Shown in pieces: positions 1-8,352 of a DNA stretch of 64,000 bases. The stretch covers positions 6,138,001 to 6,202,000 of the forward strand of contig NZ_CP019420.1 of NCBI RefSeq assembly GCF_001984215.1. The letters run 5' to 3'. This DNA is from Mycobacterium sp. MS1601 (GTDB lineage Bacteria; Actinomycetota; Actinomycetes; Mycobacteriales; Mycobacteriaceae). The notes beneath the pieces are model-generated. The model had not been told where the DNA came from. It saw only the letters and a list, made by a program, of their open reading frames with translations, and searched no databases. Numbering within the stretch: position 1 is the first letter of the stretch; the number at the start of each line of letters is the position of its first letter. The position numbers were made by a program, and so were the translations under genes.

Positions 1-382
1 GCTTCTCGAGCGCCTGCAGGTTCTCCGGGGTGAACGGCTCGGCGACGTCGAAGTCGTAGTAGAAGCCGTCGGTGATGGGGGGTCCGATACCGAGCTTGGC
101 CTCAGGGAACAAGTCCTGGACGGCCTGGGCCAGCACGTGCGCGGCCGAGTGTCGGATGACGCTGCGACCGGTGTCGGTGTTGGCGGCCACCGGCGTCACG
201 TCGGCGTCGACGTCGGGCACCCACGACAGGTCACGCAGTTTGCCGTCGGCGTCGGTCACCACCACGATGGCGTCGGGCTCTCCCCTGCCGGGCAGACCCG
301 CCTCTCGCACCGCCGCGGCGGCAGTGGTCCCGGCCGGAACCCGGATCACGGCGGCGGGGGCGGGCTGTGCGGGGGCGCTCAT
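1..382 (-). CDS. thrS: threonyl-tRNA synthetase, N-terminal part (cut by window edge)
   Basis: Charges tRNA-Thr with threonine in the cytoplasm. About 127 N-terminal residues are visible, beginning MSAPAQPAP, and the gene runs off the left edge. A TGS-like segment (IRVPAGTTA) is followed by the start of the editing domain, with the HxxxH zinc motif seen as HSAAH and the conserved [16 protein letters not shown]. The ATG at 382 matches my memory of the mycobacterial ThrRS start. The upstream gene on the same strand ends 73 bp away. Identification rests on the strong match to mycobacterial ThrRS. Confidence 0.93.
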   Translation of the reverse strand, partial: MSAPAQPAPAAVIRVPAGTTAAAAVREAGLPGRGEPDAIVVVTDADGKLRDLSWVPDVDADVTPVAANTDTGRSVIRHSAAHVLAQAVQDLFPEAKLGIGPPITDGFYYDFDVAEPFTPENLQALEK

Positions 383-455
383 CGGTTGTTCTCCAAAGTC
401 ACGGCGGCGTTCGGGTCGCGACCATGCTATCGGGGCGCCACCGAGCACCGAACCC

Positions 456-881
456 TCAGGACCCCAGGCCGAGCGGACTCTTCAGCCACGGCCAGTCGAT
501 TCCGAGCAAACCGGCACCCCAGCTGAGCGCGCCCAGCAACCACACCGTCGCCACCACCACGGCACACGTGAAGATCACGCCCAGCGCCTTCACCCACAGA
601 CCCTGGCGGCCGAACCAGTCCATCACGGCGTCGTAGCGGCGACGCACCCAGTGCAGGGCTCGCTGGGCGAACTCGAATTCGGTGGCCAGGATGCCCAGGC
701 CGAGGAACACGATGGCCCAGCCCGGACCCGGGTACGGAATGGCGATGATCCCGACGATCAACACCGCGCCGCCCACCACCCCGACCACCACGCGGTAGGT
801 GAAGTTCGCTGTCCTGCGGTGCCGGAACCCGTCGCGCCAACGTGCCCACCTGCGCGGGATTTCCTTCAGTTTGTCTTTCAC
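456..881 (-). CDS. PGPGW-motif small membrane protein (TIGR02611-like)
   Basis: 141 residues. A basic N-terminus ([15 protein letters not shown]) precedes two close hydrophobic segments at about 30-50 and 54-70 that flank the signature PGPGW, then a third segment near residues 97-120. This is the layout of the TIGR02611 family of actinobacterial inner-membrane proteins, whose function is unknown. The GTG start follows directly on the stop of the thioesterase gene upstream, so the two are probably translated from one transcript. Confidence 0.8.
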   Translation of the reverse strand: MKDKLKEIPRRWARWRDGFRHRRTANFTYRVVVGVVGGAVLIVGIIAIPYPGPGWAIVFLGLGILATEFEFAQRALHWVRRRYDAVMDWFGRQGLWVKALGVIFTCAVVVATVWLLGALSWGAGLLGIDWPWLKSPLGLGS

Positions 882-1496
882 CTACGGCTGTCCTGGTTTG
901 AGCCGAACGAACAGGGCATGTGCTTCGGCCAGCACGTCGTCGCCGTCGCACACGGTTGCCTCGACAAAGATCTTGCGTCCCACGTCCTCGGCCAGTCGCG
1001 CCTCGACCTGGAGTGTGGTCTCGACAGGGACGATCTTGCGGTAGTCGATGTGCAGGAAGGCGGTGCGCTGGTGCAGTCCGCCGGTGAGTACGGCGGCGCT
1101 GAAGCCCAGGATCGAATCGAAGGCCAGCCCGACGGCTCCGCCGTGCACCGCGCCGTTGCGCCCCAGGTGGTAGCGGGCGAACCGGATCCAGCCGTGCACG
1201 GCGCCGTCCTCGCCTTTGGCCAGCTCCATCGGCACCGACAGGATGTTGCCGCGGTTGGGCAGATCAAGCCTGCGCCCCGACGGCGACGACCATTCGTCGG
1301 CGTCATACGGGCCCAGCAGCGCCGAAGCCTTCTCCAGGAGGTCGGCCGCCTCGGTGATCACCTCATCGGGGGCGTCGGCTGCGCGGGCGTGGTCCTGCAT
1401 CCGGCGGACAGCAGCGACGAAGCGACCATAGTCGGGACCACCCTTGGTGGTCGGTTTCGGCGGATTGAATCCGCCACCTGCATGTGTGCTGGCCAC
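882..1496 (-). CDS. PaaI-family (hotdog fold) thioesterase
   Basis: Predicted 204-residue acyl-CoA thioesterase. The C-terminal two thirds hold the hotdog core: NGAVHGGAVGLAFDS is the PaaI-type signature (HGG plus the following acidic residue on the central helix), followed by TAFLHIDYRKIVPVE. The N-terminal third is a charged helical extension seen in mycobacterial members. I chose the GTG at 1496 because the reading frame upstream looks non-protein-like and overlaps the aldo/keto reductase. The substrate cannot be inferred. The membrane protein gene follows immediately. Confidence 0.78.
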   Translation of the reverse strand: MASTHAGGGFNPPKPTTKGGPDYGRFVAAVRRMQDHARAADAPDEVITEAADLLEKASALLGPYDADEWSSPSGRRLDLPNRGNILSVPMELAKGEDGAVHGWIRFARYHLGRNGAVHGGAVGLAFDSILGFSAAVLTGGLHQRTAFLHIDYRKIVPVETTLQVEARLAEDVGRKIFVEATVCDGDDVLAEAHALFVRLKPGQP

Positions 1497-1560
1497 CCCC
1501 ACACCGTATCGGCAGCCCGGTCGACGGGCCCTTGAAGTCGTGCCGGGCGCGTGTTCGCCG

Positions 1561-2400
1561 CTACGAACCTGCAGCTGACAACGTGGCGTACTCCTCATCG
1601 GTGAGCGTGATGTCCGCTGCGGCCACGTTCTCCTCGAGGTGAGCGACCTTGGAGGTGCCGGGGATGGGCACCATCGCGGGCGAGCGCGCGAGCAGCCACG
1701 CCAGCGCGAGCTGCGACGCCGTGGCGCCATGGTCGGCGGCGATCTTCTGCAACGGGCCGTCCTGGGCGGCAAGAGGTCCTGCAGCCAACGGGAACCACGG
1801 GATGAAGCCGATGCCCTCGGCGGTCACCACGTCCAGCAGCGATTCGGACTGGCGCACCGTGAGGTTGTACATGTTCTGCACGGAGACGATGGCGGCCTCC
1901 TTCTGCGCGGCACGCAGTTGATCCACGTCGACCTCCGAGAGCCCGATGTGGCGGATCTTGCCTTCGCGTTGCAGCGCAGCCAGCTCCCCTACCTGGTCGG
2001 CAATCGAGTAGTCGGGGTCGATGCGGTGCAACTGGAACAGGTCGATGGTCTCCACACCCAGCCGGACCAGACTCATCTCCACTTCCTGACGCAGGTAAGC
2101 GGGCTTTGCCAGCGGAACCCAGACGTCGGGGCCGGTGCGCAGCAGACCGGCCTTGGTGGCGATCACCAGATCCTCGGGGTAGGGATGCAGCGCCTCGCGG
2201 ATCAGTTCCTCGGAGACGTACGGGCCGTAGGAGTCGGCGGTGTCGATGAAGTTGACGCCCAGCTCGACAGCTCGGCGCAGTACGCGGACGCACTCATCGC
2301 GGTCCGCAGGCGGCCCCCACACGCCCTTGCCGGTGACGCGCATGGCACCGAAGCCGAGCCGATTGACTGTGAGATCCCCGCCGAGGGTGAAAGTGGTCAC
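1561..2400 (-). CDS. aldo/keto reductase
   Basis: 279-residue NADPH-dependent oxidoreductase of the AKR TIM-barrel family. Tetrad-type residues are visible: Asp and Tyr in FIDTADSYG, Lys in VIATKAG, His in LFQLHRID. The C-terminal cofactor loop reads VPIPGTSKVAHLEEN. The substrate is unknown. The start is the GTG at 2400 (VTTFTLGGDLTVNRLGFGAMR), the usual family N-terminus. It lies 7 nt behind a TAGGTT -10 box, so the transcript is probably leaderless. It is divergent from the DUF1990 gene and probably shares a promoter with it. Confidence 0.88.
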   Translation of the reverse strand: MTTFTLGGDLTVNRLGFGAMRVTGKGVWGPPADRDECVRVLRRAVELGVNFIDTADSYGPYVSEELIREALHPYPEDLVIATKAGLLRTGPDVWVPLAKPAYLRQEVEMSLVRLGVETIDLFQLHRIDPDYSIADQVGELAALQREGKIRHIGLSEVDVDQLRAAQKEAAIVSVQNMYNLTVRQSESLLDVVTAEGIGFIPWFPLAAGPLAAQDGPLQKIAADHGATASQLALAWLLARSPAMVPIPGTSKVAHLEENVAAADITLTDEEYATLSAAGS

Positions 2401-2407
2401 CCTTGAA

Positions 2408-2417
2408 AACCTACGCT
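2408..2417. promoter_or_regulatory. bidirectional promoter, opposing -10 boxes sharing a TA step
   Basis: The 10-mer aacctacgct contains TAGGTT on the minus strand (2413 to 2408), 7 nt from the aldo/keto reductase GTG. It also contains TACGCT on the plus strand (2412-2417), whose expected transcript start is about 11 nt before the DUF1990 GTG. Both fit the mycobacterial TAnnnT -10 consensus and share the TA at 2412-2413. The same geometry recurs at 24313-24322 and 50207-50216. Confidence 0.5.
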
Positions 2418-2434
2418 CTGGCAGGCTGGCCGAT

Positions 2435-2938
2435 GTGTTGCTCACCGATCTCGCCGAACTCCCGTTGACGTACACCGATGTGGGTGCGACGGCTGACCCG
2501 GCCGGCATGCCCGCCGGGTTCAACCACGTGCACGTGGCGCGTCGGATCGGCTGCGGGCGGCAGCGTTTCGAAGAGGCCGGGGCCTCGGTGCTGCGCTACG
2601 GCATGCTGCGCGGGGCCGGGGTCGCGGTGACGGCCAGCACCGAGGTCGCCGAGGCGGGCACCCTGGTCCTGGGCAGGCTCGGATTTTTCGACGCCCCGTG
2701 CCGGGTGGTCTACGTCTTCGACGAGCCGAACCGGCTGGGTTTCGCCTACGGCACCCTGCCCGGGCATCCCGTAGCCGGCGAGGAGCGATTTTCGGTGCGA
2801 TACGACCCCGCCAGCGAGTCGGTGTACGCGGAGGTGGCCGCGTTCTCCCGGCCGCACACGTGGTGGGCCCGACTGGGAGCACCAGCGCTGGGCGTCGTGC
2901 AGAAAATCGTCACCCGACGGTATCTGGGCGCCCTGTGA
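2435..2938 (+). CDS. DUF1990 family protein
   Basis: About 167 residues, starting VLLTDLAELPLTYTDVGAT, which resembles the DUF1990 N-terminus (LPLTY..VGAT). Further family features are the GFNHVHVARRIG segment and the late GEERFSVRYD. Function is unknown; the fold is thought to be SRPBCC-like. The GTG at 2435 is preferred because it matches the family start and lies just downstream of a -10 box, but an in-frame GTG at 2393 is also possible. The gene is convergent with the methyltransferase, with 3 nt between stops. Confidence 0.75.
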   Translation: MLLTDLAELPLTYTDVGATADPAGMPAGFNHVHVARRIGCGRQRFEEAGASVLRYGMLRGAGVAVTASTEVAEAGTLVLGRLGFFDAPCRVVYVFDEPNRLGFAYGTLPGHPVAGEERFSVRYDPASESVYAEVAAFSRPHTWWARLGAPALGVVQKIVTRRYLGAL

Positions 2939-2941
2939 GGG

Positions 2942-3820
2942 TCAGCCCTTGACGAGCGTGAACTGGCAGACGTCGGTATTGCCGTTGCGGAACAGATCCG
3001 CACATCCGGTCAGGTAGCGCATGTAGCGGTCGTAGACCTCCTCGGACTGGATGGCGACGGCGTCGGCGCGTCGGGCCTGCAGCGCCTGCGCCCACAGATC
3101 CAGCGTCTTGGCGTAGTGCGGGCGCAGTGAGTGCACCCGGTCGCAACGGAACCCGGCATCACGCGAGAACTCTTCGACATCGACCACCGACGGCAGACGC
3201 CCGCCCGGGAAGATCTCCTCCATGATGAACTTGATGAACTTCAGCAAGGACATTGTGACCTTGATGTTCTTGAACTCCTCCTCGGAGCAGACGGTGATGG
3301 TGTGCAGCAACATCACGCCCTCGTCAGGCAGCGCCCGGTGGGCGAACGTGAAGAAGTCCTCGTACCGATCGCGGCCGAAGTGTTCGAAGGCCCCAATCGA
3401 CACGATGCGGTCCACCGGCTCGTCGAACTGCTCCCAGCCGCCCAGCACCACCCTCCTGGACCTGGGACTGTCGACGTCGGCGAAGCGTCGTTCGACGGTG
3501 GCGGCCTGGTTGCGGCTCAGCGTCAGGCCCACCACGTTGACGTCGTACTTCTCCACCGCCCGCAACATGGTGGCGCCCCAGCCGCAACCGACGTCCAGCA
3601 AGGTCATGCCGGGTCGCAGATTCAGCTTGGACAGCGACAGATCGATCTTGGCCAACTGCGCCTCCTGCAGTGACATCTCGTCACGGGCGAAGTAGGCACA
3701 GCTGTACGTGCGCGTGGGATCGAGAAACAACTCGAAGAATTCGTCGGACAGGTCGTAATGTGCCTGCACGTCGTCAAAATGGGGTTTCATGTGTCGCTGG
3801 ACTGCAATCGGTTTTGACAA
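2942..3820 (-). CDS. cyclopropane/mycolic-acid methyltransferase family protein
   Basis: SAM-dependent enzyme of the CmaA/MmaA/PcaA family, which modifies mycolic-acid or other lipid chains. The sequence shows the YSCAYF active-site region, the SAM-binding LLDVGCGWG at about residues 75-83, GLTLSRNQ, IGAFEHFG, the IFPGGRLPS loop and LRPHYAKTL. I prefer the TTG start at 3820 (LSKPIAVQ). It aligns with the usual MmaA N-terminal length and has CGGAG about 9 nt upstream, whereas the ATG at 3790 has no ribosome binding site. Which mycolate step it performs cannot be told from sequence. It is the only such gene in the window. Confidence 0.85.
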   Translation of the reverse strand: MSKPIAVQRHMKPHFDDVQAHYDLSDEFFELFLDPTRTYSCAYFARDEMSLQEAQLAKIDLSLSKLNLRPGMTLLDVGCGWGATMLRAVEKYDVNVVGLTLSRNQAATVERRFADVDSPRSRRVVLGGWEQFDEPVDRIVSIGAFEHFGRDRYEDFFTFAHRALPDEGVMLLHTITVCSEEEFKNIKVTMSLLKFIKFIMEEIFPGGRLPSVVDVEEFSRDAGFRCDRVHSLRPHYAKTLDLWAQALQARRADAVAIQSEEVYDRYMRYLTGCADLFRNGNTDVCQFTLVKG

Positions 3821-4298
3821 GTTTTCCCGCTCCGAAAGGCCCTCAAATGGGCGCACTGTGGTGCTCTGGATGCACCAGATGTCACCATTGACATCGCGTC
3901 GGGACTACCCGCTGTTAGCCGGATAAATCGACGTCGTCGTCAGACTTTCCGGGGAGTCGACAACGCTCATTGTCGACGGCCGGCAGTCGACAATCAGCCG
4001 ACTCTCGGTCAACGACAACCCAATTGCCCTGTCTCCCAGATCTTTTCAGATCCGGCGGAAATGTCTAACCAGCAGCCCCCGCGGCGCGCTCCCCACTCGG
4101 GAAACCCCACACACCCGCCAGGCTGAAGATCCAGCAATCCGACCGCGCCACAGCGTTGCGCACCGACCGGCCCGGGTGGAGACTGTGTCTCACACCACGT
4201 CGAGCATCTCGCGGCCAGCACTGTACTGGCGGGCACCGCCCATATGGCATATGCCTGGGCGCGACCCCGAGGCACCCGGCGGGGGTTGAGGGAGGGAC
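3821..4298. other. 478-bp divergent intergenic region
   Basis: This region lies between the methyltransferase and PAS-ANTAR genes. No convincing gene is present. The minus-strand frame at 4009-4275 has protein-unlike composition, no ribosome binding site and no recognisable motif. The only clear structure is the GTCGACAA palindrome listed separately. Confidence 0.6.
3956..3993. promoter_or_regulatory. GTCGACAA palindrome with an extra half-site
   Basis: GTCGACAA (3956-3963), a 6-bp spacer, then TTGTCGAC (3970-3977) form a perfect 8+6+8 inverted repeat. A third GTCGACAA follows at 3986-3993. It lies 136 bp upstream of the methyltransferase start and about 320 bp upstream of the PAS-ANTAR gene. 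The form suits a dimeric DNA-binding regulator. The regulator is unknown to me. Confidence 0.45.
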
Positions 4299-4949
4299 AT
4301 GGGCAAAGTTCCGGGCGGGTCGAAGAAACTGCCGATCATTCCGGTGGCGCAGCGTGTGGGGGCATTCCGTTACATCGCCGCAGATGGGCGCTGGGAATGG
4401 TCGGAGGCGGTCGCGGCCATGCACGGCTATCCACAGGGCCAGGTTCAGCCCACGACCGAGCTGGTGATGTCGCACAAACATCCCGACGATGCGCCCGCGG
4501 TGGCCGCCCTCATCGACCGGATGATCACCCAGGGCGAACCGTTCAGTAGCAGGCATCGCATCATCGACACCACCGGACGCGTGCACGTGGTCCTGGTGGT
4601 CGGAGATCGGCTGACCGACGATGAGGGCGCGGTCATCGGCACCGGCGGGTTCTACGTCGACACCACAGATCTCGACGAGGAGGGAGGCCTGAAGGAGGCG
4701 GTGGCGGAGTTCGCCGCGCACCGGACCGCCATCGAACAGGCCAAGGGCATGCTGATGGTGACCTACCAGATCTCGGCCGAGCACGCCTTCGAGATCCTGT
4801 CCTGGCGGTCACAGGAGACCAACGTCAAACTCCGGGACCTGGCCGAGCAGGTGGTTGCCGACTTCGGCCGCGAGCTGGGCGTCGACTCTGGCCGTCGCGA
4901 GCGCGCCGACCATGTGCTGATGACCATCCACAAACGGATCACGGGTTAG
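4299..4949 (+). CDS. PAS-ANTAR RNA-binding antiterminator-type regulator
   Basis: 216 residues. A PAS-fold sensor occupies roughly 18-125 (GAFRYIAADGRWEWSEA, HPDDAPAV, GFYVDTTD). A C-terminal ANTAR domain follows at about 140-190, with the conserved RTAIEQAKGML and FEILSWRSQETN..LRDLAEQVV. ANTAR proteins bind paired RNA hairpins and prevent termination. No kinase partner is adjacent, so the PAS domain probably supplies the signal directly. AGGGAGGG lies 5 nt before the ATG. The target RNAs are not identifiable here. Confidence 0.88.
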   Translation: MGKVPGGSKKLPIIPVAQRVGAFRYIAADGRWEWSEAVAAMHGYPQGQVQPTTELVMSHKHPDDAPAVAALIDRMITQGEPFSSRHRIIDTTGRVHVVLVVGDRLTDDEGAVIGTGGFYVDTTDLDEEGGLKEAVAEFAAHRTAIEQAKGMLMVTYQISAEHAFEILSWRSQETNVKLRDLAEQVVADFGRELGVDSGRRERADHVLMTIHKRITG

Positions 4950-5276
4950 AACACCGAACTCGCCACGTGGTTCGGACAAGCCGAGATTGCGCCGACACTT
5001 GCCCGGGTGGGCACTGAGCCGATAACGAGCTCGGGGGTCACACCAATGTCCACCCACCGCCGCCGCCAACGCTCGGGTGGTGCAGTTACGCTCCCGCCGG
5101 GAGGCGCCGGCCAGCAGGGTGGTGGTCAACGCGCAAATGCCGAAGAAGCACGCTGCAACGCAGCGAAGGCGCTGTAGCGGGCTCACCAGCGCGCCGCTCT
5201 TCCGCCGCCAACTCAACACCACTGCGACCGAGCATCATGAGACGTTGCGTCGCGCCTGACAGACACCGCGGTGATG
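4950..5276. other. 327-bp convergent intergenic region
   Basis: This region lies between the convergent PAS-ANTAR and molybdopterin oxidoreductase genes. No gene is supported. Minus-strand frames crossing it begin with a hydrophobic stretch but run into the PAS-ANTAR gene and have no start signal. I see no strong terminator hairpin. Confidence 0.5.
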
Positions 5277-7535
5277 TCACTCGGCCGCAACCAAACGCCG
5301 CGCAGGCTCGATACGCGCCGGAACGTGTTTGTGCCAGGGCGTTCCGGCATAGGGGTCGCGCCACCCCGTTGCGGTCAGCGCGTTCGGCGCCACCCCGGGC
5401 CGGTGACTGCGGCCGTCGCCGTCGGTGTAGTCCAAGCCGTATCCGTTGGGAAGTGAGACATGCCCCGGCAGCATGGCGGCGCTGATCTCGACAGTGGCTT
5501 CGGCAGAACCGGATTCGGTGGTGATGCGTACCCGGCCGCCGGCAACCAGTCCCAGCGCGTCGGCGTCCTCGACACTGACCCGCAGCGCGCCGTCGACATC
5601 TCGTTTACGCCAACTCGGGTCGCGCAGAATGTCATTGGCGGTGTATGCACGTCGCTCGCCGGCCGAGAGCACCATCGGAAACTCTGCGCTGGTGAGGTGC
5701 GCGGTGGCGTCGGGCAACGCCCGGATCTCGTCGAGCATCTCCGGTATTGCCACGGCGATCCGTTTGTCCTCGTGACCGATCAGCGTCCAGTCGTCGGAGT
5801 ACTCGTGCACCGTGAACGTCACTCCTGAGCGCTCCCGCAGAATTGCCTCGAACAACGCGTCACCGCTGTCGTGGCCGGCCCGGCGCACAGCGTCGGGATA
5901 CGTCCACGCCGCCTTCTGCGCCAGACCCCATAGCGCGGCTGCACCGGCCAGCCCGTCAGGCAGGGTTGGGCCCAGCGTCTCGTACAGCACAAACGGCACG
6001 GTCTTGGCCAGCATCGGCGAACCCGCCACGGCAGCCATGAATGCCTTCGCGTATTCGTCGCGCCCGCGCTGCGCGGCCGCGTGCAACGGCTGCAGCTCGG
6101 TCGCGTCGACCACACCGAGGGCGCGGACCAGCCGGGCCCAGATCTCGGGCTCGGGCAAGGTCCCCTCCAAGGGAGGGAACAGCGGGTGACGCAGATGGAA
6201 GGTGTTGTGCGGGAACTCGAGGTTGAAGAAGGTGGCCTCGGGCTTCTCGAACTGGGTGGCCGCGGGCAGCACGTAATGCGCCAGGCGTGCGGTCTCGGTC
6301 ATTGCGACGTCGATGACGACCACCAGCTCCAGAGCTTCCAGGGCTGCACGCACCGCGGCGGAATCAGCCACCGAATGCGCGGGGTTGCTGCTCTCGACGA
6401 TCATGGCGCGGAAGCGGTCCGGATGATCGGTCAGGATCTCCTGGGGGATGACGTTACTGGGCACCAGCCCCGCGATGACCGGCGCGCCGGTGACCGGAGT
6501 ACGCCCTACTCGGCTGGGGCTGAACAGCGGCGCGAAGCTCGAATGAAGGTGTTGGCCACCACGTTTGGCAAAGTTTCCGGTGAGAATCCAGAGCAGCTTG
6601 TTCAGGTAGGAGCACACGGTGCTGTTGGGCGCCTGCTGGATGCCCAGATCTTCGAACACCGAGACGCTCCGGGCAGCCGCCACCCGGCGGGCGGCCGCGC
6701 GGATCAGGGCCTCTGCGACCCCGCAACGAGCGGCACACTCGGCTATCGAGACCCCGCGCAGCACCTCACGCACCTGGTCCGCACCAGTGACGTGCGCGTC
6801 GAGAAAGGTTTGGTCACAGAGGTTTTCCTGCTCCAGTACTGCGGCCAGGGCCGCCAGGCACCAGGCGTCCGTACCTGGTCGCACACGCAGGTGGAAGTCG
6901 GCCATTTTCGCGGTATCGGTGATCACCGGGTCGATGACGATCATGGACCTGGCCGGATCCTTGGCAATCTCGTTGAGCACCACCCGAGCTCTCGGGAAGC
7001 TCTGTGACATCCACGGATTCTTGCCGACGAACACACTGACCTCGGCGTGTTCGAATTCGCCGCGAGTGTGCCCGCCGTAGAGTTGTTGGTCCACCCAGAA
7101 CTCGCCGGTCTTCTCCTGTGCCAGGGCGTTGGACCGGTAACAAGCGCCGAGCGCCTTGAGGAAGGCACCGCTGTAAGCGCCGCCGAGATGGTTGCCTTGT
7201 CCCCCACCGCCGTAATAGAAGATCTTGTCGCCGCCGTAGTCGTCGCGAATCCGGCGGAACCCGTCGGCGATCTCGGTGATGGCGGTGTGCCAGTCGACGG
7301 CCTCGTAGCTGCCGTCTGCCCGGCGGCGCATTGGTGAGGTGAGCCGGTTGGCGTTGTTCTGATAGTGATCCAGCCGTAGAGCTTTGTTGCAGGTGTAGCC
7401 CTGGCTGCCCGGGTGGGACTTGTCGCCGCGAATCTTCGCCAGCGTGCGCCCCTCGGTGGCGACCACGATGCCGCAGTTGCACTCACACAGGATGCAGGCG
7501 GTGGGTTGCCAGGATCCGGACGTGGGATCGGCCAT
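5277..7535 (-). CDS. molybdopterin-dependent oxidoreductase (formate dehydrogenase-like)
   Basis: 752-residue enzyme of the DMSO-reductase superfamily carrying bis-MGD molybdenum and one Fe4S4 cluster. The cluster ligands are Cys14, Cys17, Cys21 and Cys49 (CILCECNC...TCNKAL). Typical molybdopterin segments follow (FVGKNPWMSQSFP, VIDPVITDTAKMAD, VRPGTDAWCLAAL), with a C-terminal dinucleotide-binding domain near the end (VSLPNGYGLDY). There is no twin-arginine signal, so it is cytoplasmic. The closest families are FdhF and assimilatory nitrate reductase-like proteins; formate as substrate is unproven. GGAG lies 8 nt before the ATG. It is transcribed behind tetR through a region holding two repressor palindromes. 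Confidence 0.87.
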   Translation of the reverse strand: MADPTSGSWQPTACILCECNCGIVVATEGRTLAKIRGDKSHPGSQGYTCNKALRLDHYQNNANRLTSPMRRRADGSYEAVDWHTAITEIADGFRRIRDDYGGDKIFYYGGGGQGNHLGGAYSGAFLKALGACYRSNALAQEKTGEFWVDQQLYGGHTRGEFEHAEVSVFVGKNPWMSQSFPRARVVLNEIAKDPARSMIVIDPVITDTAKMADFHLRVRPGTDAWCLAALAAVLEQENLCDQTFLDAHVTGADQVREVLRGVSIAECAARCGVAEALIRAAARRVAAARSVSVFEDLGIQQAPNSTVCSYLNKLLWILTGNFAKRGGQHLHSSFAPLFSPSRVGRTPVTGAPVIAGLVPSNVIPQEILTDHPDRFRAMIVESSNPAHSVADSAAVRAALEALELVVVIDVAMTETARLAHYVLPAATQFEKPEATFFNLEFPHNTFHLRHPLFPPLEGTLPEPEIWARLVRALGVVDATELQPLHAAAQRGRDEYAKAFMAAVAGSPMLAKTVPFVLYETLGPTLPDGLAGAAALWGLAQKAAWTYPDAVRRAGHDSGDALFEAILRERSGVTFTVHEYSDDWTLIGHEDKRIAVAIPEMLDEIRALPDATAHLTSAEFPMVLSAGERRAYTANDILRDPSWRKRDVDGALRVSVEDADALGLVAGGRVRITTESGSAEATVEISAAMLPGHVSLPNGYGLDYTDGDGRSHRPGVAPNALTATGWRDPYAGTPWHKHVPARIEPARRLVAAE

Positions 7536-7571
7536 CGGAAATCTCCGCTCGTCACCCGCCGATGTCAGAGC

Positions 7572-7601
7572 TAGACGGTTCGGTCTAGACTAATCAGTCT
7601 A
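7572..7601. promoter_or_regulatory. two overlapping TetR operators before the molybdo-oxidoreductase
   Basis: Two copies of TAGAC-N6-GTCTA overlap by 2 bp: 7572-7587 (spacer GGTTCG) and 7586-7601 (spacer TAATCA), with centres 14 bp apart. They lie 37-66 bp upstream of the oxidoreductase ATG. The same motif occurs once before tetR. This is direct sequence evidence for repressor sites; that the neighbouring TetR protein binds them is inferred. Confidence 0.82.
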
Positions 7602-7612
7602 GAGACGGCGGG

Positions 7613-8224
7613 TCAACGATCCAGTTCGACGAGGCTGCGGATGCTCACCCTCAACGCGGCCAGCGCGGCCGGGTCTCGTGACGACAGCGCAATCACAAAT
7701 GCCCCCTGCACCAGCGCCAGCACGGTGTGGGCCAGGTCGCCGGCAGACAGATCGTCGCGGACATCACCACGGCGCTGCCCCTGCTCCAACAGCGCCGCCA
7801 ATGTGTCATGCCAGGTGGCGATGGATCCTGCGAGTTGCGATCGAAACGGTGTCGAGCTGGCCGCCAGCTCCGTGGAAAACTTCCCAGCCAGGCACCCGCG
7901 CCGATATCCGGAGTCGACGAACAGTTGGCACAACGAGTCGAAGTAGCGCTCGAGGGTGTCGGCGGTGGCCGCAGAGGAAGCGACGGATGCCGCCTCCAGC
8001 AGTTCCAGCTGCAAACTCATGTAGCGGTCGAGCACCGCCAGGCCAAAGGCCTCCTTGGAACCGAAGTGGTGGTAGAACGACCCTTTGGGCACCCCCGACG
8101 CCTCCAGCACCGCGTCCACCGTGGTGCCGTGGAAGCCGTTGGCGTAGAACAGTTTCATCCCCTGGCGCAATAGGCGTTCCTTGTTGCTGGTGGCATTGGG
8201 TTGACGCACTGGGAGTTCTGCCAT
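7613..8224 (-). CDS. TetR/AcrR family repressor (NemR/AcuR-like)
   Basis: 203 residues. The N-terminal helix-turn-helix at about 16-60 reads RLLRQGMKLFYANGFHGTT, then VLEASGVPKGSFYHHFGSKEAF. The ligand domain has YRRGCLAGKFSTELA. The GCL cysteine (Cys111) sits where NemR/AcuR-type members also carry a Cys, as I recall. That would suit an electrophile or aldehyde sensor, but this is inference. The sites TAGAC-N6-GTCTA upstream of this gene and of the oxidoreductase suggest autoregulation and control of that enzyme. Only one other cysteine (Cys99) is present. Confidence 0.88.
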   Translation of the reverse strand: MAELPVRQPNATSNKERLLRQGMKLFYANGFHGTTVDAVLEASGVPKGSFYHHFGSKEAFGLAVLDRYMSLQLELLEAASVASSAATADTLERYFDSLCQLFVDSGYRRGCLAGKFSTELAASSTPFRSQLAGSIATWHDTLAALLEQGQRRGDVRDDLSAGDLAHTVLALVQGAFVIALSSRDPAALAALRVSIRSLVELDR

Positions 8225-8237
8225 GATCCGCCGATTC

Positions 8238-8253
8238 TAGACCGGTTGGTCTA
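8238..8253. promoter_or_regulatory. TetR autoregulatory operator
   Basis: TAGAC (8238-8242), spacer CGGTTG, GTCTA (8249-8253). It lies 13 bp upstream of the tetR ATG. On the minus strand it overlaps a TAGAAT -10 box (8239-8234), so binding would block RNA polymerase at the tetR promoter. Confidence 0.8.
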
Positions 8254-8352
8254 TTGTGCGGCCGGCCATCGAGCAACGCAGCGGGCCCGAATTCATAACG
8301 AACCTGCCCAGTGATTACCCACTTCCGGCAAATTGGGTATTTAATTGGATCC

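Noticed and set aside
72..1535. Long plus-strand frame opposite thrS, the PGPGW gene and the thioesterase
   Set aside because: High-GC shadow frame; the three minus-strand proteins have clear family motifs.
3790..3856. Alternative starts for the methyltransferase (GTG 3856, ATG 3790)
   Set aside because: GTG 3856 overlaps no ribosome binding site and exceeds family length. ATG 3790 has no ribosome binding site and cuts the usual N-terminus. TTG 3820 has CGGAG at suitable spacing.
4809..5222. Minus-strand frame with a hydrophobic start (LRCVAACFFGICALTTTLLAGASRR)
   Set aside because: It runs into and antisense to the PAS-ANTAR gene, has no ribosome binding site, and its later part has Arg/Cys/His-rich shadow composition.
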